From contig NZ_CP024866.1 in NCBI RefSeq assembly GCF_004136015.1, positions 1,241,236-1,305,235 on the forward strand: a stretch of DNA of 64,000 nt, in the 5' to 3' direction. Below, in pieces: positions 17,572-26,317 of this stretch; position 1 is the first letter of the stretch; every line of letters starts with the position of its first letter. The DNA is from Pseudomonas sp. ACM7 (GTDB lineage Bacteria; Pseudomonadota; Gammaproteobacteria; Pseudomonadales; Pseudomonadaceae). The notes under the pieces are model-generated. The model had not been told where the DNA came from and ran no database searches. It worked only from the letters and a program-made list of their open reading frames with translations. The position numbers were made by a program, and so were the translations under genes.

Positions 17572-20405
17572 CAGCCACAGTTCATTGGCGGACCCCGAAT
17601 GTGACGGCCATTGATAGCCGGGGCTTACCGATTCGCCAGATCGCGTACTTGCGCAAGGTCGCTGCCGGCCCAGTGGAACACCTGATCACCCGCCAGCACT
17701 ACGACGCTGCCGGGCGATTGCTCGAACAATGGGACCCGCGACTGTTCGGCGTCGTCCCCAACCTGGCCACGGTCTACCGCCTGTCCGGTGAACCGCTGAA
17801 AGTCGACAGCGTCGACGCTGGCTGGCGTCTGAGCCTGCCAGGGTTGGCCGGAGAAGCGCTGCAGCGCTGGGACCAACGTGGTAGTCATTGGCGCATCACC
17901 TACGACGCTCTGTTGCGCCCGATTGCCATCGAGGAAAACGGTGAGCCGAATGTCGAAACCTTTACCTACGTCGATGCCTCCGCCGATCCTGCTTTCAACC
18001 GGCGCGGCCAGTTGACCGAACAGCTCGACCGTGCCGGCACCTTGAGTCTCGACAGTTACAGCTTATTGGGGCAATCACTGCGCGAAACCCGAACCCTGGC
18101 CGAGGGCAAGCCCTACCGCAGCAGCTGGATTTACAGCCCACTCGGCACACTGCTGAGCCAGACCGATGCCGGTGATCACCAGCAACAGTTGCGTTATGAC
18201 GTCGTCGGGCAGCTCCAGCAGGTTGAGCTACGGATTAAAGATGGCTTGGGCTGGGAATCGGTTCTGAAAGAAGCGCAGTACAACGCCGCCGGCCAGATCA
18301 TCGAACAACGCGCCAGCAACGAAGTGCTCGGCACTTGGACCTACGACCCGGCCGATGGGCGCCTGTCTACGCAGCGCGCGCAAAAAAATGCCGAGACAGC
18401 GCTGCAAGATTTCGAATATTTCTACGACCGCGTTGGCAACATCATCCGGCTCGCAGACCACGCCTTCCAGCCAACTTTTTTCGCCAACCAGCTAATCGAC
18501 GGCCACCGCGACTTCACCTATGACTCGCTGTACCGGCTGACCAGTGCCACCGGTTACGACGATGCCCAGCCGTCGGATATTCCGGGCCGGCCCCTGCCCG
18601 ACGATCCGAACAATCGGCTCAATTACACTCAACACTATGAGTACGATTCTGGTGGCAACCTGATCAAACTGCGTCACGTACGTGCGGGCGCCTCACTGAC
18701 CCGCGAGATGTTCATCGACCCTGCCAGCAACCACGGTGTGCGCTGGAAACCTGATGATCCGGTCCCTGATTTCGAAAAATTGTATGACCGCCATGGCAAT
18801 CTCCAGAACTTGCAGCCGGGCAAAGCCTTGCAGTGGAACTGCCTGGACCAACTGGAATCGGTAACGCTGGTCAAACGCACCAACGGCCCGGATGACGAAG
18901 AGTTCTACCGCTACAGCCAGGGCGTGCGCGTGTACAAACGCCACGAAACCCACACGTCGTCACTCAGCCATTTCCAGGAAGTGATCTACCTGCCGGGCCT
19001 GGAAATCCGCACCCGCGACAACGGCGAAGAATTGCACGTAATCACCCTGCCTGGCGGGCACGGCAGCGTGCGTTGCCTGCACTGGGTCAGCGGCAAACCC
19101 GCCAACATCGCTGCCGATCAATTGCGCTACAGCCTCGATGACCACTTGGGTTCCTGTGCGCTGGAGCTCGATCAAAATGCGCAGGTGATCAGCGAAGAAG
19201 GTTATTACCCGTTCGGAGCCACGGCCTGGTTCGCGCGGGGAAGTGAGGTGGACGTCGACTACAAAACCGTCCGCTATTCCGGCAAGGAAATGGATGACAG
19301 CGGGCTGTATTACTACGGCGCGCGTTACTACGCGCCGTGGTTGCAACGTTGGGTCAGTGCCGACCCGGCGGGGGATGTGGACGGGCTGAATCTGTACGCG
19401 ATGGCGGGTAACAATCCGATCGTTTTTACAGACACCGATGGACAGACTTTTGGCAACTTCCTGGACGGGTTCGTTGAAACGAACGAGCAGCGAACCAGCA
19501 GAAAAAGTCAGAGTGCAGCAGATCAAATTCAATACAGAGCCAATATGAGCTTATCGGGAGCTATCGTACGACATACGAAAATCCTGGAGCTCACCACCCG
19601 AAGAGCCCAGGAAGCTGAGACACAAATTCTCAACCACCAGTCAGCGACGGCACATGGACAATCCGCAGCGATAAGGACGGTGGCGCACATCGGAGGACAA
19701 GCCATCAGTTACGCAGCGGGTATCGGCATCGGCACCGCAACAGCAGCACTGGGAAGCGTCGCAGGACCTGTTGGTATCGCCGTTGGCATCTTTCTTGGGT
19801 TCGTGGCAAAAAAAGCGGTGAGTATGGGGGTAGATTTTGCTTCAGAACGCTTGAGCCTCGGCGCCTCGGTTAAATTCAAGGCAAGCAAACTGGACCCAAA
19901 CCGAATAGTGGCCAAAGGCGAATACAAGGCCATGAATTATGGTTCATACGCTATTAACAAATTCAGGGGAATGGGCCGCGGCATCATTGAACTGAACAAG
20001 AAGGGGTGGCTAAAGGGTGGTAAGGAAGCAGTGAACGTTGGCGCAAGCATCGGTATGAAGGCTGCCGGCACTCCCTTTGCCAGTGAAATCGGCGCTGCGC
20101 TCAGTACCGTGACAGGCACATTTGAGGTACTGCATGAAATCGCAGGAGCAGGTGCTGAGCTCACGCAGGAGAAAATAGACAGAGCGGACGCACACATCAG
20201 CGGGATGATCGAGCTATTGAACGCAGGGGTAAGTGAACTTGAAAGCCTGTTTGACCAAGCCGGACGCAGTTCAATTCATACCTATAGTCCGCTCAGTAAA
20301 ATTTTCGGGAAGTCTCCCGGCGACACGCGCGCAAGCGTGAGGAGCGCTACAGACGCAACCATTGCACAATTGAGGCGGACACAAACCATGCTCAGGGCGG
20401 CCTGA
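17568..20405 (+). CDS. Insecticidal toxin complex protein TcC with unknown effector tail
   Basis: A 945-residue TccC-type protein. The first about 625 residues are YD/RHS repeats ending in the Rhs-associated core GLYYYGARYYAPWLQRW and DPAGDVDGLNLYAM (D599-M612), then NNPIVFTDTDG (to G625). This core is the self-cleaving aspartyl protease that frees the effector inside the TcB-TcC cocoon. The remaining about 320 residues are the hypervariable toxin. They contain a glycine/alanine-rich hydrophobic stretch near residues 717-755 (YAAGIGIGTATAALGSVAG ... FLGFVAKKA), a second one near 815-855, and a helical end. I do not recognise the domain; a membrane-active or pore-forming effector is a guess. 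The DNA from about 19440 on is less GC-rich than the core, as expected for an exchanged module. Confidence 0.92.
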   Translation: MTATVHWRTPNVTAIDSRGLPIRQIAYLRKVAAGPVEHLITRQHYDAAGRLLEQWDPRLFGVVPNLATVYRLSGEPLKVDSVDAGWRLSLPGLAGEALQRWDQRGSHWRITYDALLRPIAIEENGEPNVETFTYVDASADPAFNRRGQLTEQLDRAGTLSLDSYSLLGQSLRETRTLAEGKPYRSSWIYSPLGTLLSQTDAGDHQQQLRYDVVGQLQQVELRIKDGLGWESVLKEAQYNAAGQIIEQRASNEVLGTWTYDPADGRLSTQRAQKNAETALQDFEYFYDRVGNIIRLADHAFQPTFFANQLIDGHRDFTYDSLYRLTSATGYDDAQPSDIPGRPLPDDPNNRLNYTQHYEYDSGGNLIKLRHVRAGASLTREMFIDPASNHGVRWKPDDPVPDFEKLYDRHGNLQNLQPGKALQWNCLDQLESVTLVKRTNGPDDEEFYRYSQGVRVYKRHETHTSSLSHFQEVIYLPGLEIRTRDNGEELHVITLPGGHGSVRCLHWVSGKPANIAADQLRYSLDDHLGSCALELDQNAQVISEEGYYPFGATAWFARGSEVDVDYKTVRYSGKEMDDSGLYYYGARYYAPWLQRWVSADPAGDVDGLNLYAMAGNNPIVFTDTDGQTFGNFLDGFVETNEQRTSRKSQSAADQIQYRANMSLSGAIVRHTKILELTTRRAQEAETQILNHQSATAHGQSAAIRTVAHIGGQAISYAAGIGIGTATAALGSVAGPVGIAVGIFLGFVAKKAVSMGVDFASERLSLGASVKFKASKLDPNRIVAKGEYKAMNYGSYAINKFRGMGRGIIELNKKGWLKGGKEAVNVGASIGMKAAGTPFASEIGAALSTVTGTFEVLHEIAGAGAELTQEKIDRADAHISGMIELLNAGVSELESLFDQAGRSSIHTYSPLSKIFGKSPGDTRASVRSATDATIAQLRRTQTMLRAA

Positions 20406-20470
20406 TCGGGCGGCAACACGTCACGCTTTGCGTGCTATCGTGCTCGCCCTGTCTTTCGCCTGATACTTCC

Positions 20471-22237
20471 ATGCTTGCGACTTCACGTTCCTTGCGTTTG
20501 ATGCTTTATACCCTTCTGATTGCCGCCGGTGCCGCGCTGGTTGCGGGCTTCGCCATGCGTCACGCCGAGCGCCAGGCCCTCGTGGAAGACGCCGCCCGCG
20601 CCAATCAGCAATTGGCTCTCTATGCCAATTCCCTGCACACCCTGATCGACCGCTACCGCGCCCTGCCCGCCGTGCTCGCGCTGGACCCCGAATTGCGCGC
20701 CGCGCTCAAGGGTTCGGTATCCGCTGAACAGCAGGACGCACTGAACCGCAAACTGGAAAAGATCAACGGCGCAGCGCAATCCTCGACCCTGGAACTGCTC
20801 GACCACACCGGTCTGGCGGTGGCCGCCAGCAATTGGCGTTTGCCCAGCAGTTACGTCGGCCACAACTACGGTTTCCGTCCCTACTTCAGCGAAACACGCA
20901 CCCAAGGCACCGGGCGCTTTTACGCGGTGGGCGTGACCAGCGGGATTCCCGGTTACTTCCTGTCCAGCGCGGTCACCGATGACAACGGCCAGTTCCTCGG
21001 AGCGATGGTGGTGAAACTCGAGTTTCCGGAACTGGAGCGCGAGTGGCGTCAGGGCAGCGACACACTGCTGGTCAGCGATGCACGCGGGATCATCTTCATC
21101 GCCAACCAGCCGGGCTGGCGCTATCGGCTGTTGAAACCGCTGAGTGACAGCGATCACGCCGAACTCAAGGTCACCCGCCAATACGACAAACAACCGCTGA
21201 CACCGCTCGAGTATCAATCGGTGCGGCGCTTCGACGACAACAGTGATCTGACGCGGGTCGTGGGTCCTGACGGGACGGCGAATTACCTGTGGGAATCGCT
21301 GCCGCTGAGCACTGAAGGCTGGACGTTGCACCTGCTGCGCCGCCCGCAAGTCGCGTTCGAAGACAGCCGCAACGCCGGGCTCGCCGCCGCCGGGTTGTGG
21401 CTGGCCGTGGTGTTTTTGTTGCTGTTCCTCAATCAGCGTTGGCGTCTGGCCAAGCTGCGCCAGCGCAGTCGCGAAGAGCTCGAACAACTGGTGGAAGAAC
21501 GCACTCGCGACCTGCGCACCGCTCAGGACGGTCTGGTGCAATCGGCCAAACTCGCCGCCCTCGGCCAGATGTCTGCCGCGCTGGCCCATGAAATCAACCA
21601 GCCGTTGACCGCCCAACGCATGCAGCTTGCTACTCTGAGGCTGCTGCTCGATCACGGCCGGGTCGACGACGCCTACAAAGCACTCAGACCGGTGGATGAG
21701 ATGCTGACGCGCATGGCCGCCCTCACCGGTCACCTGAAAACCTTCGCCCGCAAAAGCCCCAGCGGTTTACGCGAACGCCTGGACCTGGCGGCGGTGGTGG
21801 ACCAATCGTTGCAGTTGCTCGACACACGGTTGCGCGATGAACAGGTCAGCACGGTGCTGCACCTGACGCGCCCGGCCTGGGTGCGTGGCGATGCGATTCG
21901 CCTGGAACAGGTGCTGATCAATTTGCTGCGCAATGCCCTGGACGCCATGCAGGACAAACCCTGCAAACGCCTGGAAATCCGTCTCGAAGCCGACGAACAA
22001 CTCTGGCGCCTGACGGTCACCGACAACGGTGGCGGCATTGCCGAAGAGCATTTGGCCAACGTGTTTGATCCGTTTTTCACCACCAAACCGGTGGGTGATG
22101 GCCTGGGCCTCGGGCTGGCCGTATCCTTTGCCATCGTTCACGAATCGGGCGGTCGCCTGAGCGCCGACAATCATGCAAACGGCGCGGTGTTCACCGTGAC
22201 TTTGCCCATCGATCTGGAGGCTCCTGGCTCATGCTGA
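20471..22237 (+). CDS. mifS: Sensor histidine kinase, MifS/DctB type
   Basis: Membrane sensor of a dicarboxylate/2-oxoglutarate two-component system, 588 residues. A transmembrane helix near residues 8-30 and another near 305-325 bracket a periplasmic double-PAS/Cache domain with the DctB-like GHNYGFRPYF segment. The kinase core follows: H-box ALAHEINQPLTAQRM (His about 373), N-box LLRNALDAM, DNGGGIA and GLGLGLAVSFAI. The ATG at 20471 (MLATSRSLRLML) puts the first helix directly at the N-terminus; an in-frame GTG at 20432 would add 13 residues. It overlaps the response regulator gene by 7 nt. The permease gene behind the pair suggests the MifS/MifR system for 2-oxoglutarate use, of the DctB/DctD family. 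Confidence 0.88.
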   Translation: MLATSRSLRLMLYTLLIAAGAALVAGFAMRHAERQALVEDAARANQQLALYANSLHTLIDRYRALPAVLALDPELRAALKGSVSAEQQDALNRKLEKINGAAQSSTLELLDHTGLAVAASNWRLPSSYVGHNYGFRPYFSETRTQGTGRFYAVGVTSGIPGYFLSSAVTDDNGQFLGAMVVKLEFPELEREWRQGSDTLLVSDARGIIFIANQPGWRYRLLKPLSDSDHAELKVTRQYDKQPLTPLEYQSVRRFDDNSDLTRVVGPDGTANYLWESLPLSTEGWTLHLLRRPQVAFEDSRNAGLAAAGLWLAVVFLLLFLNQRWRLAKLRQRSREELEQLVEERTRDLRTAQDGLVQSAKLAALGQMSAALAHEINQPLTAQRMQLATLRLLLDHGRVDDAYKALRPVDEMLTRMAALTGHLKTFARKSPSGLRERLDLAAVVDQSLQLLDTRLRDEQVSTVLHLTRPAWVRGDAIRLEQVLINLLRNALDAMQDKPCKRLEIRLEADEQLWRLTVTDNGGGIAEEHLANVFDPFFTTKPVGDGLGLGLAVSFAIVHESGGRLSADNHANGAVFTVTLPIDLEAPGSC

Positions 22238-23565
22238 ATTCAGTGATGGTGGTCGACGACGAGAGCAGCATTCGCAGCGCCGTCGAACAATGGCTGAGCC
22301 TCTCGGGGTTCGAGGTGCAATTGTTCAGCCGCGCCGATGAATGCCTGGCGCAGCTGCCGAAGCATTTCCCCGGGGTGATCCTCAGCGACGTGCGTATGCC
22401 GGGCATGACCGGCCTGGAACTGCTGGCCGAGGTTCAGCGCCGCGACGCCGACTTGCCGGTGATTCTGCTGACCGGTCACGGCGATGTGCCGATGGCGGTC
22501 GAAGCCATGCGCGATGGCGCCTACGACTTCCTTGAAAAACCCTTCAGCCCCGAAACCCTGCTCGGCAGTCTGCGCCGTGCACTGGACAAGCGGCGGCTGG
22601 TGCTGGAGAACCGCGCCCTGCACGAGCAGGCGGACAACCGCGCCAAACTCGATGCGACGCTGCTGGGGGTGTCCCGTGGTTTGCAGACGCTGCGTCGGCA
22701 AGTGCTGGACCTGGCGACGCTGCCGGTCAATGTGTTGATCCGCGGTGAAACCGGCAGCGGCAAGGAATTGGTTGCCCGTTGCCTGCACGACTTTGGTCCG
22801 CGTGCCGACAAACCGTTTGTGGCGCTGAACTGCGCGGCGATTCCCGAGCAGTTGTTCGAGGCCGAGTTGTTCGGTCACGAGAGCGGCGCGTTCACCGGCG
22901 CCTCGGGCAAACGCATCGGCAAGCTCGAATACGCCGATGGCGGCACGCTGTTTCTCGATGAAATCGAAAGCATGCCGCTGGCCCAGCAGGTGAAATTGCT
23001 GCGGGTTTTGCAGGAGCAGAAGCTGGAGCGGTTGGGCTCCAATCAGAGCATCCGCGTGGATTTGCGGATCATTGCAGCGACCAAACCCGATTTGCTCGAC
23101 GAAGCCCGGGCCGGACGCTTTCGCGAAGACCTCGCCTATCGGTTGAACGTGGCCGAGTTGCGGCTGCCGCCGTTGCGCGAGCGGCGTGAAGACATTCCAT
23201 TGTTGTTCGAGTCGTTTGCGCACAATGCCGCCGAGCGTTTGGGGCGGACTTTTCCACCGCTGAGCGGCCCGCAGTTGAGCCACCTGCTGAGCCACGACTG
23301 GCCAGGCAATGTGCGTGAATTGGCGAACGTTGCTGAGCGGCAAGTGTTGGGGCTGGGCGAGCCGGAACCGGTGGGGATCGATCCTGGGCAATCGCTGGCG
23401 GCGCAGCAGGAAACCTTTGAAGCGCATTGTCTGCGCGCGGCGTTGACCCGGCATAAGGGCGATGTGAAAGCGGTGCTTGAAGAGCTGCAACTGCCGCGCC
23501 GGACGTTCAATGAAAAGATGCAGCGGCATGGCCTGACCCGCGAGATGTTTTTGCAAGACAGCTGA
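22231..23565 (+). CDS. mifR: Sigma-54 response regulator, MifR/DctD type
   Basis: A 444-residue NtrC-family activator. The receiver domain has phospho-acceptor D53 (ILSDVRMPG), with D9/D10 and K103 region LEKPFSPE. The AAA+ domain has Walker A GETGSGKE, an intact sigma-54 contact loop GAFTGA, Walker B GGTLFLDEIE and an arginine finger segment FREDLAYRLNV. A Fis-type helix-turn-helix ends the protein (KAVLEELQLPRRTFNEKM). It should activate RpoN-dependent transcription from upstream sites when phosphorylated by the kinase encoded just before it. The gene after it carries a -24/-12 promoter and two matching palindromes, making that permease its evident target. Confidence 0.92.
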   Translation: MLNSVMVVDDESSIRSAVEQWLSLSGFEVQLFSRADECLAQLPKHFPGVILSDVRMPGMTGLELLAEVQRRDADLPVILLTGHGDVPMAVEAMRDGAYDFLEKPFSPETLLGSLRRALDKRRLVLENRALHEQADNRAKLDATLLGVSRGLQTLRRQVLDLATLPVNVLIRGETGSGKELVARCLHDFGPRADKPFVALNCAAIPEQLFEAELFGHESGAFTGASGKRIGKLEYADGGTLFLDEIESMPLAQQVKLLRVLQEQKLERLGSNQSIRVDLRIIAATKPDLLDEARAGRFREDLAYRLNVAELRLPPLRERREDIPLLFESFAHNAAERLGRTFPPLSGPQLSHLLSHDWPGNVRELANVAERQVLGLGEPEPVGIDPGQSLAAQQETFEAHCLRAALTRHKGDVKAVLEELQLPRRTFNEKMQRHGLTREMFLQDS

Positions 23566-23590
23566 TTTTTGTGGTGCCTGAACTGGCCTC

Positions 23591-23686
23591 TTCGCGAGCA
23601 AGCCCGCTCCCACAGTTGATTCGAGGTGTAGGCAAATTCTGTGTTCACCGTAGATCCAATGTGGGAGCGGGCTTGCTCGCGAAGGG
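23591..23686. repeat. REP doublet (REPIN)
   Basis: TTCGCGAGCAAGCCCGCTCC and its inverted partner GGAGCGGGCTTGCTCGCGAA about 50 nt apart, between mifR and the permease promoter. Confidence 0.9.
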
Positions 23687-23712
23687 GCCAGCACTGACGA
23701 AGCAATCCCACG

Positions 23713-23768
23713 CCTGAATAAGCGGTTTTCCGCTCGCACCCGATCCTGAATAAGCGGATTACCGCTCA
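23713..23768 (+). promoter_or_regulatory. Two upstream activator palindromes of the permease gene
   Basis: The unit CCTGAATAAGCGG-TTTTCCGCTCG (23713-23736) recurs as CCTGAATAAGCGG-ATTACCGCTCA (23745-23768), 32 bp apart, i.e. three helical turns on the same DNA face. The cores AGCGGTTTTCCGCT and AGCGGATTACCGCT are inverted repeats. Position about 40-95 bp before a -24/-12 promoter is typical for an NtrC-family activator; MifR is the obvious candidate. Confidence 0.75.
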
Positions 23769-23807
23769 ATAAAACTCGCTACCCCCTCTAAACCGGCCCT
23801 CCTCCCT

Positions 23808-23823
23808 TTGGCACATCTCCTGC
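23808..23823 (+). promoter_or_regulatory. Sigma-54 (-24/-12) promoter
   Basis: TTGGCACATCTCCTGC has GG at 23810-23811 and GC at 23822-23823 with exactly 10 nt between, the RpoN spacing, and the TTGGCAC -24 element is consensus. The permease start lies 62 nt downstream. Confidence 0.8.
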
Positions 23824-23885
23824 TATAGCCCAAGCAGGCTGCGTTTCAACGCGCTCCACAAAAACAATTAAATGAAGGATCCGTC

Positions 23886-25205
23886 ATGGATAACTCACAA
23901 ACCCTGCCTCTTGGGTCGACCGCTTCGCCTGCCAAAGAAAGAACCACTGCCAGTCGCATCAAATCGATCTTCAGCGGCTCTGTCGGCAACATGGTCGAGT
24001 GGTACGACTGGTACGTCTACGCTGCCTTCTCCCTGTACTTCGCCAAAGCCTTTTTCCCCAAAGGCGACACCACCGCACAACTGCTGAACACCGCCGCGAT
24101 CTTCGCCGTGGGTTTCCTGATGCGCCCGATCGGTGGCTGGCTGATGGGCCTCTACGCCGACAAGGCCGGTCGCAAGAAAGCACTGATGGCTTCGGTGTAC
24201 TTGATGTGTTTCGGCTCGCTGCTGATCGCCCTGAGCCCAGGTTATGAAACCATTGGCATCGGCGCACCGATCCTGCTGATTTTCGCCCGTTTGCTGCAAG
24301 GTTTGTCGGTCGGTGGCGAGTACGGCACCTCAGCAACGTACCTCAGTGAGATGGCGACCAAGGAACGTCGCGGCTTCTACTCCAGCTTCCAGTACGTGAC
24401 CCTGATCTCCGGCCAGCTCATCGCGTTGGCGGTGCTGATCGTGCTGCAACAAACCCTGACCACCGAGCAGCTGTATGCCTGGGGCTGGCGCATCCCGTTC
24501 GCCATCGGCGCACTGTGTGCCGTGGTCGCGCTGTACCTGCGTCGTGGCATGGAAGAAACCGAGTCGTTCACCAAGAAAGAGAAGGCCAAGGAAAGCGCGA
24601 TGCGCACCTTGATGCGCCATCCGAAGGAACTGATGACCGTGGTCGGCCTGACCATGGGCGGCACCCTGGCGTTCTACACCTACACCACGTACATGCAGAA
24701 ATACCTGGTGAACACCGTCGGCATGAGCATCTCCGACTCCACCACCATTTCCGCCGCCACGCTGTTCCTGTTCATGTGCCTGCAACCGATCATTGGCGGG
24801 CTCTCGGATAAAGTCGGTCGCCGGCCAATCCTGATTGCCTTCGGTATTCTCGGGACGCTGTTCACCGTGCCGATCCTGACCACCCTGCACACCGTGCAGA
24901 CCTGGTGGGGCGCGTTCTTCCTGATCATGGCGGCGCTGATCATTGTCAGCGGCTACACCTCGATCAACGCGGTGGTCAAAGCCGAACTGTTCCCGACCGA
25001 AATCCGTGCGCTGGGCGTCGGCCTGCCGTACGCGCTGACCGTGTCGATCTTCGGCGGCACCGCTGAATACATCGCGCTGTGGTTCAAGAGCATCGGCATG
25101 GAAACCGGTTACTACTGGTATGTCACCGCGTGTATTGCCGTGTCGTTGCTGGTCTACGTGACCATGAAAGACACCCGCAAACATTCGCGGATCGAGACTG
25201 ACTGA
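23886..25205 (+). CDS. kgtP: MFS 2-oxoglutarate/dicarboxylate permease, KgtP-like
   Basis: A 439-residue, 12-helix major facilitator of the metabolite:H+ symporter family. Signatures are SGSVGNMVEWYDWYVYA, the loop motif GLYADKAGRKKAL, RLLQGLSVGGEYGTSATYL and SDKVGRRPIL. This family includes KgtP (2-oxoglutarate) and related dicarboxylate carriers. The promoter evidence and position directly after mifSR agree with the 2-oxoglutarate permease controlled by MifR in P. aeruginosa (PA5530, recalled). The ribosome site GAAGGA lies 7 nt before the ATG. Substrate is inferred from family and context. Confidence 0.88.
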   Translation: MDNSQTLPLGSTASPAKERTTASRIKSIFSGSVGNMVEWYDWYVYAAFSLYFAKAFFPKGDTTAQLLNTAAIFAVGFLMRPIGGWLMGLYADKAGRKKALMASVYLMCFGSLLIALSPGYETIGIGAPILLIFARLLQGLSVGGEYGTSATYLSEMATKERRGFYSSFQYVTLISGQLIALAVLIVLQQTLTTEQLYAWGWRIPFAIGALCAVVALYLRRGMEETESFTKKEKAKESAMRTLMRHPKELMTVVGLTMGGTLAFYTYTTYMQKYLVNTVGMSISDSTTISAATLFLFMCLQPIIGGLSDKVGRRPILIAFGILGTLFTVPILTTLHTVQTWWGAFFLIMAALIIVSGYTSINAVVKAELFPTEIRALGVGLPYALTVSIFGGTAEYIALWFKSIGMETGYYWYVTACIAVSLLVYVTMKDTRKHSRIETD

Positions 25206-25233
25206 CAGGCACATCGAGGTCGGCTGTACCGGC

Positions 25234-25336
25234 CTCTTCGCGAGCAAGTCGAATCGTCGCACCGCCGCTCCCACATTCGACCGCATTCTTCTGAAAGAAC
25301 TCGGTCAACCTGTGGGAGCGGGCTTGCTCGCGAAGG
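25234..25336. repeat. REP doublet with one interrupted copy
   Basis: The right copy is normal (GGAGCGGGCTTGCTCGCGAA). In the left copy the usual CC of GCAAGCCCGCTCC is replaced by a 17-nt segment TCGAATCGTCGCACCGC (25247-25263). The identical 17 nt, inverted, sit in a REP at 44764-44780. Confidence 0.85.
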
Positions 25337-25349
25337 CCGCGACTCGGTT

Positions 25350-26105
25350 TCAAGACAACTCGGCAACTTCCGGTTTCGTGAACTTGTTCTGCGCATACGA
25401 AGCCCCCGCAATCATCACCACCAATATCCCCGCCAACACCAACGACGAACCGATGGTGCCGAAATCCAGACCTCCCTTTTCATGGGGCTTGGTCAGGAAG
25501 TCGCCCAGCGTCGCGCCGAACGGCCGCGTCAGCACAAACGCCACCCAGAACAGCAGCACCGACGAAATCTTCGTGAAGCATTTGAGCAACACCACCACCG
25601 CAATTGTCGAGCCAATCAACAGCGCGCCACCGGCAAATCCCAGGCCTGAATCATCGGCCAGGTAATCGCCAAGCGCAGTGCCCAAGGTGTTGGAAAACAG
25701 TATCGCCATCCAATAGAACATCTCGCCGCGAAAGGTCTGGACCTTGGTGACGTTCAGCGAATCGCCGCTCAAGCGCCACGCAGCAAAAATCCCTATCAAA
25801 ATCGCAATCAGGATCATCGAGCCCGCGGCATAGCCCAACCCAAGGGTGCGGTCCATGAAATCAGACATGGTGGTGCCGGCCGTGCTGGTCGACAAAATCA
25901 CGATCCAGTACAGCACCGGCTTGTAGGTTTTGGACATCAACTGCGTGATCAGCGTCAGTACGAACACGCTGATCAAAATCAGCGAGCTGATGGCATAACC
26001 GACGTTGAGAGTCATCGACAGCAAATCTCCCGCGGTTTCCCCCAGGGTCGTCGCGCAGATTTTCATCACCCAGAACGCCAGGGTGATTTGAGGAAGTTTG
26101 TTCAT
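25350..26105 (-). CDS. DUF347-type membrane protein
   Basis: A 251-residue inner-membrane protein with about eight hydrophobic helices. Four internal repeats share the pattern (T)LG-x-T-x-x-D followed by G-L-G-(Y/F): TTLGETAGDLL, TAGTTMSDFMDRTLGLGY, TLGTALGDYLADDSGLGF and FGATLGDFLTKPHEKGGL. This is the DUF347 repeat of COG4705-type proteins, whose function is unknown; the conserved acidic and threonine residues in helices suggest transport. The ATG at 26105 is preferred because TGGAG lies before it, while the ATG at 26129 has no ribosome site. It is convergent to the permease and stands alone. Confidence 0.82.
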   Translation of the reverse strand: MNKLPQITLAFWVMKICATTLGETAGDLLSMTLNVGYAISSLILISVFVLTLITQLMSKTYKPVLYWIVILSTSTAGTTMSDFMDRTLGLGYAAGSMILIAILIGIFAAWRLSGDSLNVTKVQTFRGEMFYWMAILFSNTLGTALGDYLADDSGLGFAGGALLIGSTIAVVVLLKCFTKISSVLLFWVAFVLTRPFGATLGDFLTKPHEKGGLDFGTIGSSLVLAGILVVMIAGASYAQNKFTKPEVAELS

Positions 26106-26317
26106 CGAGGATAAATCTCCAGTGTTCATGGCGGCCGTTTATCAGGCTTTTGGCCGGTGCGTAGACTGGAGGTGGGGCAGTGAAAAATAGGTAAGTGCTT
26201 TATGAAAAATCTGTCACACATGCAAAAGAGCCAGATTAATCGCCGCGCTGGAAATTGCTGGCCACCGCTTGCACTATGGCCCTCTTCGCTACAAACCGAA
26301 CTCAGGAACCCCGCGCC

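Noticed and set aside
22240..23769. 509-codon minus-strand frame opposite mifR
   Set aside because: Antisense shadow that also runs through a REP doublet.
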